This document shows, piece after piece, positions 8,794 through 17,606 of a stretch of DNA of 64,000 bases. Source of the DNA: CAYNNQ01 sp964398785. Lineage in GTDB: Bacteria; Desulfobacterota; Desulfovibrionia; Desulfovibrionales; Desulfonatronovibrionaceae. The notes under the pieces are model-generated. The model made no database searches. It had not been told where the DNA came from and saw nothing but the letters and a program-made list of their open reading frames with translations. A program made the position numbers and the translations under genes. Numbering within the stretch: the stretch's first letter is position 1; every line of letters starts with the position of its first letter. The stretch spans positions 93,527-157,526 of the forward strand of contig CAYNNQ010000002.1 of the NCBI GenBank assembly GCA_964398785.1. The letters run 5' to 3'.

Positions 8794-8971
8794 TGGCCAT
8801 GCGGCAAAAGCGCTTGCGGGGAGGCCGGGAAAAGATAGATATTGCCCTTTTGCGGATTTTAGGGGCGCTATCCGTGTAGTTGCCCAAAATTTTCCCTTGG
8901 GTTGTCTTGCTTAAGGGATATAAGAGTTTCTATCCGGCATGTAGCCGGAAGAGATATACAAGGAGGATGTT

Positions 8972-11593
8972 ATGGATATAAACAAATTTACTCAAAAATC
9001 GCAGGAAGCTATTTCTGATGCCCAGAACATGGCCTTGAGGCACAAGCATCAGCAGGTGGATGCCGAACATTTGTTCAAGGCTTTTTTGGGACAGGAAAAC
9101 GGCCTTGTCCCCCGTCTTTTGGAGAAGGCCGGATATAATACAGCGAATATAGATTCCGCGTTGGATCGCGAGTTGGGCAAATTCCCTAGTGTAACAGGAC
9201 CGGGAGGACAGCCGGGCCAGATTTACGTCACCCAGCGGGTGAACGATATTTTGCTCAAATCGCAGGATCTAGCGGGGCAAATGAAAGACGAATACGTTAG
9301 TGTAGAGCACATATTCCTGACTCTGCTGCAAGAGTCCGAGTCTACCGGCGTGGGACGGATATGCAAGGAGTTCAGGCTGGACAGGGACAAGATCCTGAAT
9401 GTGCTTACCGAGTTGCGGGGTAATCAGCGGGTCACCTCGGCCAATCCCGAGGATACCTATGATGCTCTAAAGAAATATGGCCGGGATTTGGTGGAAGAGG
9501 CCCGCCAGGGACAATTGGATCCGGTTATCGGCCGGGACATGGAGATTCGCCGCAGCATCCGCATCCTGTCTAGGCGGACCAAGAACAATCCGGTGCTCAT
9601 CGGCGAAGCCGGTGTGGGCAAGACGGCTATAGTCGAGGGGATAGCCCAGCGTATCCTGAATGGAGATGTCCCGGAAGGTCTGAAGGAGAAAACCATTTTT
9701 GCCCTGGACATGGGGGCCCTTATAGCCGGAGCGAAATACCGCGGAGAATTCGAGGAACGGCTGAAGGCTGTTTTAAAGGAGGTACAGAACTCCGAGGGCC
9801 GGGTGCTGCTTTTTATAGATGAGATGCATACAATAGTCGGAGCTGGGCGTACAGACGGATCCATGGATGCGGGCAACCTCTTGAAACCCATGCTGGCCCG
9901 GGGGGAACTGCACTGCATCGGGGCGACTACTATAGAGGAGTATCGCAAGAATGTGGAAAAGGATCCCGCCCTGGAGCGCCGTTTTCAACCGGTAATGGTG
10001 GATGAGCCCGGAGTGGAGGATACCATTTCCATCCTCCGTGGCTTGAAGGAACGCTTTGAGGTGCACCACGGGGTGCGTATAAGTGATAGTGCCTTGGTAA
10101 CATCTGCTGTGTTGTCCCATAGATATATCACGGATCGCCAACTGCCGGACAAGGCCATAGATCTGATTGACGAGTCTGCATCCAAGATCCGCACGGAGAT
10201 AGATTCCCTACCCACGGAGCTGGACGAGATCAACCGGAAGGTCATGCAATTGGAGATCGAGCAGGAGGCTCTGAAGAAGGAAAAGGACGAGGCTTCCAAG
10301 GAACGGCTGGAAAAATTGGGTAAGGAACTTGCCGAACTGCGGGAAAAGCAATCCAGTCTGATTGCGCAGTGGGAGAAAGAGAAGGAAGGGATAAATCGTT
10401 TGCGCAACCTTAAGGAGGAGATAGAAAAGACCCGCTTGGAAATTGAGAAAGCGGAGCGCAATTACGATCTAAACCGGGCTGCAGAACTGCGCTACGGGCA
10501 TCTTAATCAGTTGGAACAGGAACTTGCGGAAAAAGAAAAGGTCTATGGTCAGGACCATGAGCAGTCCGAGGGTATGCTCAAGGAAGTAGTCGGACCGGAT
10601 GATGTTGCGGAGATCATATCCAAGTGGACCGGAATTCCGGTAAGTAGGTTAATGGAAGGTGAAAGAGAGAAACTCTTGAAATTATCCGAGGTACTTCATG
10701 GCCGTGTAGTGGGCCAGGATGAGGCCGTGGATGCGGTTGCGGACGCGGTGGTCCGGGCCCGAGCCGGTCTCAAAGATCCCAATCGTCCTATTGGTTCTTT
10801 TCTGTTTTTCGGCCCTACCGGAGTGGGCAAAACCGAACTCTGCAAGACTTTGGCCCGGACTCTTTTTGACACCGAAGAGAATATGATCCGCATGGATATG
10901 TCCGAATATATGGAAAAGCATACTGTCGCCCGTCTGGTGGGAGCTCCTCCGGGATATGTAGGTTACGATGAAGGAGGGCAGCTGACTGAATCGGTGCGGC
11001 GTAAGCCGTATAGCGTGATCCTGTTTGATGAAGTGGAAAAAGCGCATGTGGATGTATTTAATGTCTTGTTGCAGATAATGGATGATGGGCGGCTTACTGA
11101 TAGCCACGGCCGCACTGTTGATTTCAAGAACACGATTATAATAATGACTTCCAATCTGGGTTCGGAATATTTGCTTGAAGGTATTACGGACGAAGGTGAG
11201 TTGAAATCCGCTGCCCGGGATCAGGTGATGAATGTAGTCCGGGGGCACTTTCGCCCGGAGTTCTTGAACCGGGTGGACGAAGTGGTCTTGTTCAAGCCCC
11301 TGCTTCGCGAAGAGATCAAAAAGATTATTGGGTTGATGCTGGAAGAGATACGGCAGAGATTGGAAGAGCGCAAAGTGGACATCGAACTGAGTCCTGAGGC
11401 CGAGGAGTTAATCGCTCGGGAAGCTTATGATCCTGTATACGGTGCTCGGCCCCTAAAGCGGTATCTGCAGCACACTATTGAGACCCAATTGGCTCGCAAA
11501 CTTATTAGCGGGGAATTAAAAGAGGGACAAAAAGTGACAGTCAAGGCAGAAGACTCGGGTCTGTATTTTCAGATAGCCGAACAGGTCAACTAA
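8972..11593 (+). CDS. clpB: ATP-dependent disaggregase ClpB
   Basis: This 873-residue Hsp100 protein has the N-terminal Clp_N double repeat, NBD1 with Walker A GEAGVGKT at 211-218, a long coiled-coil middle domain rich in Lys/Glu (about 400-530), and NBD2 with Walker A GPTGVGKT at 614-621. The full middle domain marks it as ClpB rather than ClpA or ClpC. With DnaK/DnaJ it rescues aggregated proteins. The start follows AAGGAGGA. The stop codon TAA is part of a TAATT duplicated around a short family-A repeat. Confidence 0.97.
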   Translation: MDINKFTQKSQEAISDAQNMALRHKHQQVDAEHLFKAFLGQENGLVPRLLEKAGYNTANIDSALDRELGKFPSVTGPGGQPGQIYVTQRVNDILLKSQDLAGQMKDEYVSVEHIFLTLLQESESTGVGRICKEFRLDRDKILNVLTELRGNQRVTSANPEDTYDALKKYGRDLVEEARQGQLDPVIGRDMEIRRSIRILSRRTKNNPVLIGEAGVGKTAIVEGIAQRILNGDVPEGLKEKTIFALDMGALIAGAKYRGEFEERLKAVLKEVQNSEGRVLLFIDEMHTIVGAGRTDGSMDAGNLLKPMLARGELHCIGATTIEEYRKNVEKDPALERRFQPVMVDEPGVEDTISILRGLKERFEVHHGVRISDSALVTSAVLSHRYITDRQLPDKAIDLIDESASKIRTEIDSLPTELDEINRKVMQLEIEQEALKKEKDEASKERLEKLGKELAELREKQSSLIAQWEKEKEGINRLRNLKEEIEKTRLEIEKAERNYDLNRAAELRYGHLNQLEQELAEKEKVYGQDHEQSEGMLKEVVGPDDVAEIISKWTGIPVSRLMEGEREKLLKLSEVLHGRVVGQDEAVDAVADAVVRARAGLKDPNRPIGSFLFFGPTGVGKTELCKTLARTLFDTEENMIRMDMSEYMEKHTVARLVGAPPGYVGYDEGGQLTESVRRKPYSVILFDEVEKAHVDVFNVLLQIMDDGRLTDSHGRTVDFKNTIIIMTSNLGSEYLLEGITDEGELKSAARDQVMNVVRGHFRPEFLNRVDEVVLFKPLLREEIKKIIGLMLEEIRQRLEERKVDIELSPEAEELIAREAYDPVYGARPLKRYLQHTIETQLARKLISGELKEGQKVTVKAEDSGLYFQIAEQVN

Positions 11594-11595
11594 TT

Positions 11596-11633
11596 GTTTC
11601 CATCCGGAAATTTTTGAATTTCCGGATAAGAAC
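11596..11633 (+). repeat. Family A repeat, internally deleted copy (A6) just after clpB
   Basis: It starts with the element's left end GTTTCCATCCGGAAAT and passes straight into the right end GAATTTCCGGATAAGAAC, lacking the roughly 140-base interior. TAATT flanks both sides (11591-11595 and 11634-11638). The two ends pair into a hairpin, so it may end or stabilise the clpB mRNA. Confidence 0.75.
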
Positions 11634-11682
11634 TAATTAATTCCCGCTATTGTCTTTTGCCTTAACTGCATGATAAAGGAAA

Positions 11683-11716
11683 GAAGTGCCTTTGTAAAAT
11701 GGGGCGCTTCTTTTTT
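11683..11716 (+). terminator. Rho-independent terminator after clpB
   Basis: GAAGTGCC (11683-11690) pairs with GGCGCTTC (11703-11710), with one G-T pair, and is followed by six T. It stands just before the DUF1786 gene and would end the chaperone transcript. Confidence 0.75.
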
Positions 11717-11737
11717 ATATAAAAAAAAGGGAATTCT

Positions 11738-12769
11738 ATGCAAAATATTTTGTGTTTGGATATAGGCAGTGGCACTCAGGATGTATTTTATTACCAATCC
11801 GGCAAAGGTATCGAGAATTGCCCGAAATTTATTCTCCCTTCCCCGGCTGTTGCCCTTTCCCGGGAAATATCCCGGCATACGGCAAAGGGAAATGCCCTTT
11901 TTTTGTACGGTAAAAATATGGGAGGGGGTTTTTCCAAGGCCGTGCATTCACATATCCAGGCCGGATTACCCATTTGTTCCACCCCGTCCGCGGCCTATGC
12001 TCTGGCTGATGACTTAGATAAGGTGCGGTCCAGGGGGGTGGAAATAACCACAAATTGTCCGGAGGGGTATGCTTCCCTTTATCTTGCGGATTTTTCTCCA
12101 GGCTTCTGGAGGGCCTTTTTGCAGGCCGCTGGTCTGGATTATCCCGATTTAGTGCTTGCCTGTGCGCAGGATCATGGTTTTCATCCCCAAAAGAGCAATC
12201 GCCGTGGCCGATTCGCTCTATGGGAAAAGTTTCTGGATTTAAGTGGCGGAGACCCCGAAGGGTTGGTTTTTCCATCGCCACCGGAAGAAATGACCAGACT
12301 AAAAGCTATAAAGGAAGATATTGGAGGCGGACTGGTGAGCGATAGCGGTTCCGCGGCAGTATTGGGAGCGCTTTTCGATGCGGAAAATGAAAAACTTTCC
12401 CGGCGGGAAGGGATTTGTGTGCTAAATATCGGCAATAGCCATACAATCGCCTTTCTCATTTACGCGGATCGAATTTGGGGCGTGTATGAACACCACACAG
12501 GCATGCTAGATGAGGAGAAGCTCCGGAATCATTTGGGACTATTTCGCAGTGGTCGCTTGAGTGACGAAGAAGTCTTTGCAGACAAGGGACACGGCTGTTT
12601 CATTGCCGACTTGCCCCCAGAGGCTTCCTTCGCGACAGTGTTGGTCCTGGGGCCGAAAAGAGGGCTCATGCAAGCGGCGGATGTACATTATCCCTGTCCC
12701 GGCGGGGATATGATGCTTGCCGGTTGTTTCGGGCTTTTAAAAGGATATCTTAAACAAAAGAAAGGATGA
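11738..12769 (+). CDS. DUF1786 protein with actin/hexokinase-like ATPase signature
   Basis: This 343-residue protein begins with LCLDIGSGTQDVFYY, a phosphate-1 motif of the ASKHA (actin/Hsp70/sugar kinase) fold, and has a second glycine-rich phosphate-like segment VLNIGNSHTIAF near residue 230. That layout fits DUF1786, which databases sometimes label as a putative pyruvate formate-lyase activating enzyme; I see no radical-SAM CxxxCxxC motif, so that label is unsupported here. The start is ATG after an AAAAAAGGG site. It is followed 4 bases later by a thioesterase gene, probably one operon. Confidence 0.7.
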   Translation: MQNILCLDIGSGTQDVFYYQSGKGIENCPKFILPSPAVALSREISRHTAKGNALFLYGKNMGGGFSKAVHSHIQAGLPICSTPSAAYALADDLDKVRSRGVEITTNCPEGYASLYLADFSPGFWRAFLQAAGLDYPDLVLACAQDHGFHPQKSNRRGRFALWEKFLDLSGGDPEGLVFPSPPEEMTRLKAIKEDIGGGLVSDSGSAAVLGALFDAENEKLSRREGICVLNIGNSHTIAFLIYADRIWGVYEHHTGMLDEEKLRNHLGLFRSGRLSDEEVFADKGHGCFIADLPPEASFATVLVLGPKRGLMQAADVHYPCPGGDMMLAGCFGLLKGYLKQKKG

Positions 12770-12773
12770 TTTA

Positions 12774-13127
12774 GTGGATAATTATACTTTGGTTCGTCCG
12801 GGGCATCTGAATCACCATGGTTATCTTTTTGGTGGGGCTATGCTCAAATGGGTGGATGAGTTCGCCTGGCTGGTAGCTACCAAGGAATACCGAGGCTGTC
12901 GTTTGGTAACGGTGGCCATGGACGAAATACGTTTTCGTGAACCGGTAGTGGAAGGTTCTATTTTGCGCTTCAATATTGAACAGGGAGAAAAAGGCCGGAC
13001 TTCTCTGACCTACACAGTGGATGTCTTCGCTGATGCTCCCGGAGCACCGGAGGAGAAATGGGTTTTTGCCACGCGGGTGACTTTTGTCCGGGTGGATGAG
13101 AGCGGGGAAAAGACCGCCATACCCTAG
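12774..13127 (+). CDS. Acyl-CoA thioesterase, single hotdog domain (YciA-like)
   Basis: This 117-residue hotdog-fold protein carries the YciA/BFIT-type N-terminal block NHHGYLFGGAMLKWVDE (N13 to about residue 29), with catalytic-type Asp at D28, and the strand TVAMDEIRFREPV. It would hydrolyse acyl-CoA thioesters in the cytoplasm. The GTG start at 12774 follows AAAGGATG. Its last bases overlap the end of the convergent zinc-ribbon gene. Confidence 0.8.
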   Translation: MDNYTLVRPGHLNHHGYLFGGAMLKWVDEFAWLVATKEYRGCRLVTVAMDEIRFREPVVEGSILRFNIEQGEKGRTSLTYTVDVFADAPGAPEEKWVFATRVTFVRVDESGEKTAIP

Positions 13128-13357
13128 TCCTTGTCCTCTTCTATATTTTTCGGGCTGCAACACCTGCCGAATTCTTCCAGCAGGTTTTCTTTGGCTGCCT
13201 CCAGCTCCTCACGGTAAAAGGATACAGGCATTTCCATGCCGCAAGCCCTGCAGCATACCCGGGCCTTTGCTCACCTGCCTTGTATTAGCGCTTCGCCTCC
13301 GCAAAAGATGCATTTAAGACGAATATCTTCTGTATCTTGGTTTGGCCGGGAGGACAA
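13124..13357 (-). pseudogene. Small zinc-ribbon gene with in-frame TGA (pseudogene or selenoprotein)
   Basis: Reading the minus strand from a TTG at 13357, placed 9 bases after AAAGGAG and directly downstream of the hybrid kinase stop, gives a protein with knuckle CIFC, GGEALIQGR, then TGA at 13271-13273. The same frame continues for 48 codons through a second knuckle CRAC, VSFYREELEAA and a basic/acidic tail to TAG at 13124. Both metal-binding halves match a Lar-like or DksA-like zinc ribbon, so the downstream part is clearly coding-like. Either a nonsense mutation (for example CGA to TGA) or selenocysteine insertion explains it. A 6-bp stem with a 7-base loop begins 15 bases after the TGA. 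Confidence 0.6.
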
Positions 13358-13376
13358 TTGGATATACTCCTTTTTA

Positions 13377-15986
13377 TTAGTTGTTTTTGGGTCCTGGTTG
13401 TTTTTTATTGTTTGTCTTAGTCCCCCATTTGTTTAAAATTTCCTTGAGGGTGCCTTTCTCGAAAGGTTTGGTCAGATAGTCAACCATTCCGTTTTTTATG
13501 CTTTGATCAATCACTTCCTTTTGGGCATCTGCTGTGAGTGCGATTATGGCGGGAGCATTTTGCGAAGTGTATTCTTTCAGGATTTCCCTTGTGGCTTCGC
13601 CTCCGTTTAATTTGGGCATGTGCAGATCCATCAGGACTATGTGGAAATTTTCCTCCTTCCCTAACCGCACGGCCTCTTCCCCGTCCGAGGCTATGCGGTA
13701 GTCATGCCCCAGCATTTTTAAAAAGGTGCTGGTCAGTTTTTGGTTTACTGGATCGTCTTCAGCAATAAGGATACGCAATTGCCTATCCGTTGGATATTGT
13801 GATTCAGACATCTCCGTAGCAAAATTTTTTCCCTTGTCCGCCATTTCGGGAGAGCGGGGGAGTGTTACAGGCATATAAAAGGTAAAAGTGCTTCCCTCTC
13901 CAGGTGTACTTTCTACAACGATTTCCCCGTTCAATTGATGGGCCAGATTGCGGCTTATGGCCAATCCCAGTCCCGTACCTCCAAATTCCCGGGTGAATGT
14001 GGTATCCGCTTGGGAAAAGGGATCGAATATCTTCCCCATGTCTTTTTCCTCGATGCCTATTCCGGTATCCTGTACCTGTATCACGAGTGTACTGTTTTCG
14101 GAATCGGGATTCTCCGGTTTCGCGGATACATGCACTTCCCCTTCCTGGGTGTATTTAATGGCGTTGTTTACCAGGTTGAGAAGTATCTGCCGTATGGCCC
14201 GCGAATCCGAAGCTATAAGAGTGGGGATGTTCTCGTTTATTTGAAATCCGAAGTGCAGATTTTTTTTATCCGCCATGGGGGCAAAGGATTTTAGGTTTTG
14301 CTGGAGTAGGTGTTTTATATGTACAGGGGCTATCTCAAGCTCGGTTTTCCCCGATTCAATCTTGGACAGTTCTAGTATGTCCCCGATTAGCGTAAGCAGA
14401 TTCTCTCCGGATTCTTTTATTATCTGTGAAAATTCCTGCTGTTCCTCGTTTAAAGGGGAATCCAAAAGCAAATCGCAAAAGCCGATTATGGCATTAAGAG
14501 GGGTCCTTAGTTCATGGCTCATGACAGCCAAAAAATCCGACTTGGCCTTGTTAGCCTTTTCTGCGGATTCTTTAGCCTCTTGGAGTTCTTTTTGTGCTTT
14601 GTATTCCTCGGTTATGTCACTAGCGGTTATGGCAATGCCGTCCCCGCTTTTGATAACCCGCTGCTGTAACCATTCCGCCTTGATGCTTTGGTCCTCTATG
14701 TTTATTTTTCTTTCCAATGGCTCGCCGCTTTCAAAGACCTCCTTGTATTTGGCGAGAAATCGGGGGTCCTTGTATTGGCTGGGGAATAAAGTACATAGTT
14801 TGTTCCCGATTATCTCTTGTCGACCACAGCCTATAAGCTCCTCTCCCTTGCTGTTTAAATCCAGAAAGGTAAAATCAATTATTTCGCCTTGGACATCCTT
14901 TACCGGCTGAAGCCAGAAAAATGCATCCGTACTGCTTTCCGTGGCCGCTTTGTATCTTTGTTCCGTTTTTTGCAGGGCCAGATGGGCCTGTTTGAGGCTG
15001 GTGATATTGGTAAAGGTTAAGACAGCGCCGCTGGCTTCTTCTTCCTTTTTTTCGTTTATAAAAGGCTGAATACGGAGCAGAAGCCAGTCTCCGTTTTTGG
15101 TCATGATAATATCTTCTTTCCTGCGCTTGGAACTGATGGATTCGCGTATATCCCGCAAGAGCTTTTCGTGATCCATAAGCCCCAGGCTGGCAATATGTTC
15201 AATGGGTCTGCCAATGTCTTGGTCCATTAGCTTGAACATCTTGGATATACCCGGGTTGAATTTGCGGATGTGCAGGCTGGAATCCAAAAAAAGTATCCCG
15301 GCATCTATGGATTTGAGCAGGTTTTCATGGTCTTGATCCAGCTGTTCGAGCTCCTTGTTTTTCCTTTCGTACTCCGTATTTACTGCCTGCAGTTCTTCGT
15401 TAGAGGCCTGCAGTTCCTCATTGGAGGTCTGTAATCCCTCGTTGGCTGTCTGCAGTTCTTCTATCGAGGTTTGGAGAGCCTCCTGGGAGGATCTCAGCTC
15501 TTCTTCCAGTTTTTGTACCCGCGGGCGCGGTTCTTGTTCCGAGTTGAACTTTTTCTGGTCTTTGTTCTCGGATGCTTCTGTGTGTTGGTGCCGGATGAAG
15601 GAAACCAGGTAATAGAGCTTCTTGCTTTTGGGTTCGGAGATGTCCTCTATCTTGATGTCCACGTGGAAATGGTGTTCTCCCACTTCTGCGGGGATATTTT
15701 GCATAAGCACCGGTTGACCAGGGTTTGTGGAAGATTTTTTTTGTATAGCCGTGTTTAAAGCAATCTGCATATCCTCCGGCAATAGATTTATCAGGTTTTC
15801 TTCCACCCGCCCGGAATGGAATCGCAAAAATTCGTGGGCATTCCCGAATATATGTATTACTTTTTGATCATCATCCAGAAGAAAAGCCGGGGGCATGAAT
15901 TTAGCCAATATGCGGTCGTATACGGGAAGCAGTCTGCGCTCGCCAGTGCTTGGCTGTTGCACGGGGATTTGTTGCTTAGAGTCCAT
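13377..15986 (-). CDS. PAS-containing hybrid histidine kinase with C-terminal receiver
   Basis: In order this protein of about 869 residues has a PAS-like sensor segment, a striking coiled coil of repeated EELQ(T/A)(S/A)NE units (about 160-215), two further PAS/PAC domains, HisKA with SHELRTPLNAI, an HATPase domain (DTGIGIEEKDMGKIF, GGTGLGLAIS) and a receiver domain with phospho-Asp in VLMDLHMP. The coiled coil plus the following PAS is the arrangement found in CheB-CheR-PAS fusion proteins, so the front half may derive from one that lost CheB/CheR (inference). No membrane segment is seen, so it is probably cytosolic. ATG 15986 follows AAGGA and was preferred to TTG 16025. Confidence 0.9.
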   Translation of the reverse strand: MDSKQQIPVQQPSTGERRLLPVYDRILAKFMPPAFLLDDDQKVIHIFGNAHEFLRFHSGRVEENLINLLPEDMQIALNTAIQKKSSTNPGQPVLMQNIPAEVGEHHFHVDIKIEDISEPKSKKLYYLVSFIRHQHTEASENKDQKKFNSEQEPRPRVQKLEEELRSSQEALQTSIEELQTANEGLQTSNEELQASNEELQAVNTEYERKNKELEQLDQDHENLLKSIDAGILFLDSSLHIRKFNPGISKMFKLMDQDIGRPIEHIASLGLMDHEKLLRDIRESISSKRRKEDIIMTKNGDWLLLRIQPFINEKKEEEASGAVLTFTNITSLKQAHLALQKTEQRYKAATESSTDAFFWLQPVKDVQGEIIDFTFLDLNSKGEELIGCGRQEIIGNKLCTLFPSQYKDPRFLAKYKEVFESGEPLERKINIEDQSIKAEWLQQRVIKSGDGIAITASDITEEYKAQKELQEAKESAEKANKAKSDFLAVMSHELRTPLNAIIGFCDLLLDSPLNEEQQEFSQIIKESGENLLTLIGDILELSKIESGKTELEIAPVHIKHLLQQNLKSFAPMADKKNLHFGFQINENIPTLIASDSRAIRQILLNLVNNAIKYTQEGEVHVSAKPENPDSENSTLVIQVQDTGIGIEEKDMGKIFDPFSQADTTFTREFGGTGLGLAISRNLAHQLNGEIVVESTPGEGSTFTFYMPVTLPRSPEMADKGKNFATEMSESQYPTDRQLRILIAEDDPVNQKLTSTFLKMLGHDYRIASDGEEAVRLGKEENFHIVLMDLHMPKLNGGEATREILKEYTSQNAPAIIALTADAQKEVIDQSIKNGMVDYLTKPFEKGTLKEILNKWGTKTNNKKQPGPKNN

Positions 15987-16093
15987 TGCAGTCAAGTCCT
16001 TCTCGTGGTAGTTTGAATTTCCCAAGTGGATTTGAGGGGGTCATCCTTGATTTTATGAATATTTTTGCTTTCTTGTCTATAGATTGAAAATGG

Positions 16094-16336
16094 TTATTTT
16101 GCCTTAAAGCCCAATTTTTCCCTTGCTTCTCTTAAGAGTATTGCCTGGGAGTAGGCCTTTTCACCTGTAGCGCATCCAGCACCCCCTACCCGGACATCGT
16201 GATCGGGCTTTTTTTTGTTCAAGGTATCCGCAGTAACTTTTTTTCTACCAGCGGAAGTACCCATGTCTATAATTTTGCTAGGCTGAAATCCTTTTTTGGT
16301 TCCCCTACGATTGTGCCCTTCTTGGTTGTTTCCCAT
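16094..16336 (-). CDS. Small basic hypothetical protein
   Basis: About 80 residues, rich in Lys, Arg and Gly, ending in REAREKLGFKAK. I do not recognise a family. It contains SAGRKKVTADTLNKKKPDHDVRVGGAGCATGEKA, which I split here only as SAGRKKV, ADTLNKKKPDHDV and GGAGCATGEKA for description. It lies on the same strand as, and about 100 bases upstream of, the hybrid kinase. No membrane segment or signal peptide is visible. It may be real but there is little evidence beyond the open frame. Confidence 0.35.
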   Translation of the reverse strand: MGNNQEGHNRRGTKKGFQPSKIIDMGTSAGRKKVTADTLNKKKPDHDVRVGGAGCATGEKAYSQAILLREAREKLGFKAK

Positions 16337-16439
16337 ATTTATATTCCGTTGTTTATAAGATTTATGGGAAATCAAGGTCGTGCAAAGTATTGTCTGCCGG
16401 GGAGTGGGTTAACACTTTGAATTTGCTAAAGATTAAAAC

Positions 16440-16553
16440 AAAGGGCTACCTCTGTTCTTAATTGACGAATAAGGACTTTAATATTTATGGATATAAGTGG
16501 TTCTCCGGTGAAGGGAATGAATTTTTAATAGTTCCTTCGTCTAGCCCTTTTTT
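16440..16553 (+). ncRNA. Candidate structured RNA in a 600-base intergenic gap
   Basis: AAAGGGCTA (16440-16448) pairs with TAGCCCTTT (16542-16550), closing a region that contains an inner hairpin GAAGGGA/TTCCTTC (16510-16516 with 16532-16538). The closing stem runs into six T. The shape is that of a small RNA or leader ending in an intrinsic terminator. I recognise no known riboswitch core. The rest of 16337-16981 holds a family-C fragment near 16643, a B repeat and nothing else. Confidence 0.3.
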
Positions 16554-16812
16554 AGGCCAAACTTCCGGCTCAGTGTTTTCTATGCCTCGCCACAGGGGGA
16601 TGCTTGCCCCCTCCCGCCTCGAAATCTTAATTTAGGCACGGGGACTCCTCTCTTTTTGGCGGACCAAGAAAACATATGAGTCTGTCGCTAGGCACATCCA
16701 CACAAATCAGGCGAAGAAAGTCCATAGGTAGCGTCACAGAGACATATAAATTCTCCCATAAACATGGAAAAAAGATGAAAAGACCCAAGTTGCCCGTGTC
16801 TGGGTATATACA

Positions 16813-16943
16813 CATACGCCTGCGACGGATATGCCTTTGCAGGCAATGTTAAGTTTTAAGCTGAAAGTTTTCAGTAAAATCAAAAATTTGCAAGATTTAA
16901 TCTGTGCATTTAACTCCAGTCTTCAACTTTTTGCAATTGTGTC
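16813..16943 (+). repeat. Family B repeat (B1)
   Basis: It begins with ACGCCTGC, a hairpin returning through TTTGCAGGCA, then TGTTAAGTTTTAAG, ATTTAATCTGTGCATTTAAC, and ends TTTTTGCAATTGTGTC. The outer ends are imperfect inverted repeats. It lies just upstream of rlmE. Confidence 0.75.
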
Positions 16944-16981
16944 TATACATATATGGGTGGGCAACAAAGTAGTTTGAGCAG

Positions 16982-17581
16982 ATGAAAAAATACAGGGATC
17001 ATTACTTCAAAAAAGCCAAGCAGGATAAATATCCCGCTCGTTCGGTATATAAATTAAAAGAAATGGATCGGCAATTCAAGCTGTTTAAGCCGGGTCAAAA
17101 AATTATCGATCTGGGAGCGGCACCGGGTTCATGGACTATGTTCGCCTCGGAACGGACGGGCAATAAAGGGGAGATAGTGGCCGTGGATTTTAATCCGCTT
17201 AACGTGGATACCCCGGCCAATGTCTCTTTTGTTCAGGAGGACATTTTTGACCAAGAGGGGGGACTGGAGGAAAAAGTCCGGGAGTTGGTACCCTGTGATT
17301 TGGTGCTGAGTGATATGGCCCCCCAGACTACGGGGATTAAATTCACGGACCAGGCTCGCTCGCATAGACTTGCGGAAAGGGCTTTTGAGCTGTCCTTGGA
17401 TTGGCTAAAGCCCGGAGGACACTTGGTGGTCAAGATATTTCAGGGGCCGGACTCTCAGGAGCTGGCGCGGAGGATCAAACTCGATTTCAAACGGGTAAAA
17501 CAATTCAAACCGAAAAGTTCCCGGGGGGAAAGCAAGGAAATATTTTTTCTGGGAATGGAAAAAAAACTCCCTAAGGAGTAA
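16982..17581 (+). CDS. rlmE: 23S rRNA 2'-O-ribose methyltransferase RlmE (FtsJ/RrmJ)
   Basis: This 199-residue SAM-dependent methyltransferase has the motif I segment IDLGAAPGSW (about 42-51) and the catalytic K-D-K set at K24 (SVYKL), D111 (SDMAP) and K151 (VVKIFQG), with a C-terminal Glu in the SKEIFFLG strand. RlmE methylates U2552 of 23S rRNA (E. coli numbering) in the 50S subunit. The start overlaps no gene; a B repeat lies just upstream. It is followed 25 bases later by yebC, forming the head of a probable operon. Confidence 0.95.
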   Translation: MKKYRDHYFKKAKQDKYPARSVYKLKEMDRQFKLFKPGQKIIDLGAAPGSWTMFASERTGNKGEIVAVDFNPLNVDTPANVSFVQEDIFDQEGGLEEKVRELVPCDLVLSDMAPQTTGIKFTDQARSHRLAERAFELSLDWLKPGGHLVVKIFQGPDSQELARRIKLDFKRVKQFKPKSSRGESKEIFFLGMEKKLPKE

Positions 17582-17606
17582 GTATATTTTTTGAGGAGGA
17601 TAATTA

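Noticed and set aside
11738..12769. DUF1786 protein as a radical-SAM activating enzyme
   Set aside because: No CxxxCxxC motif is present; the sequence shows an actin-like ATPase signature instead.
16627..16815. 62-codon frame before the B1 repeat
   Set aside because: It overlaps family-C-like fragments and a repeat; no ribosome-binding site.
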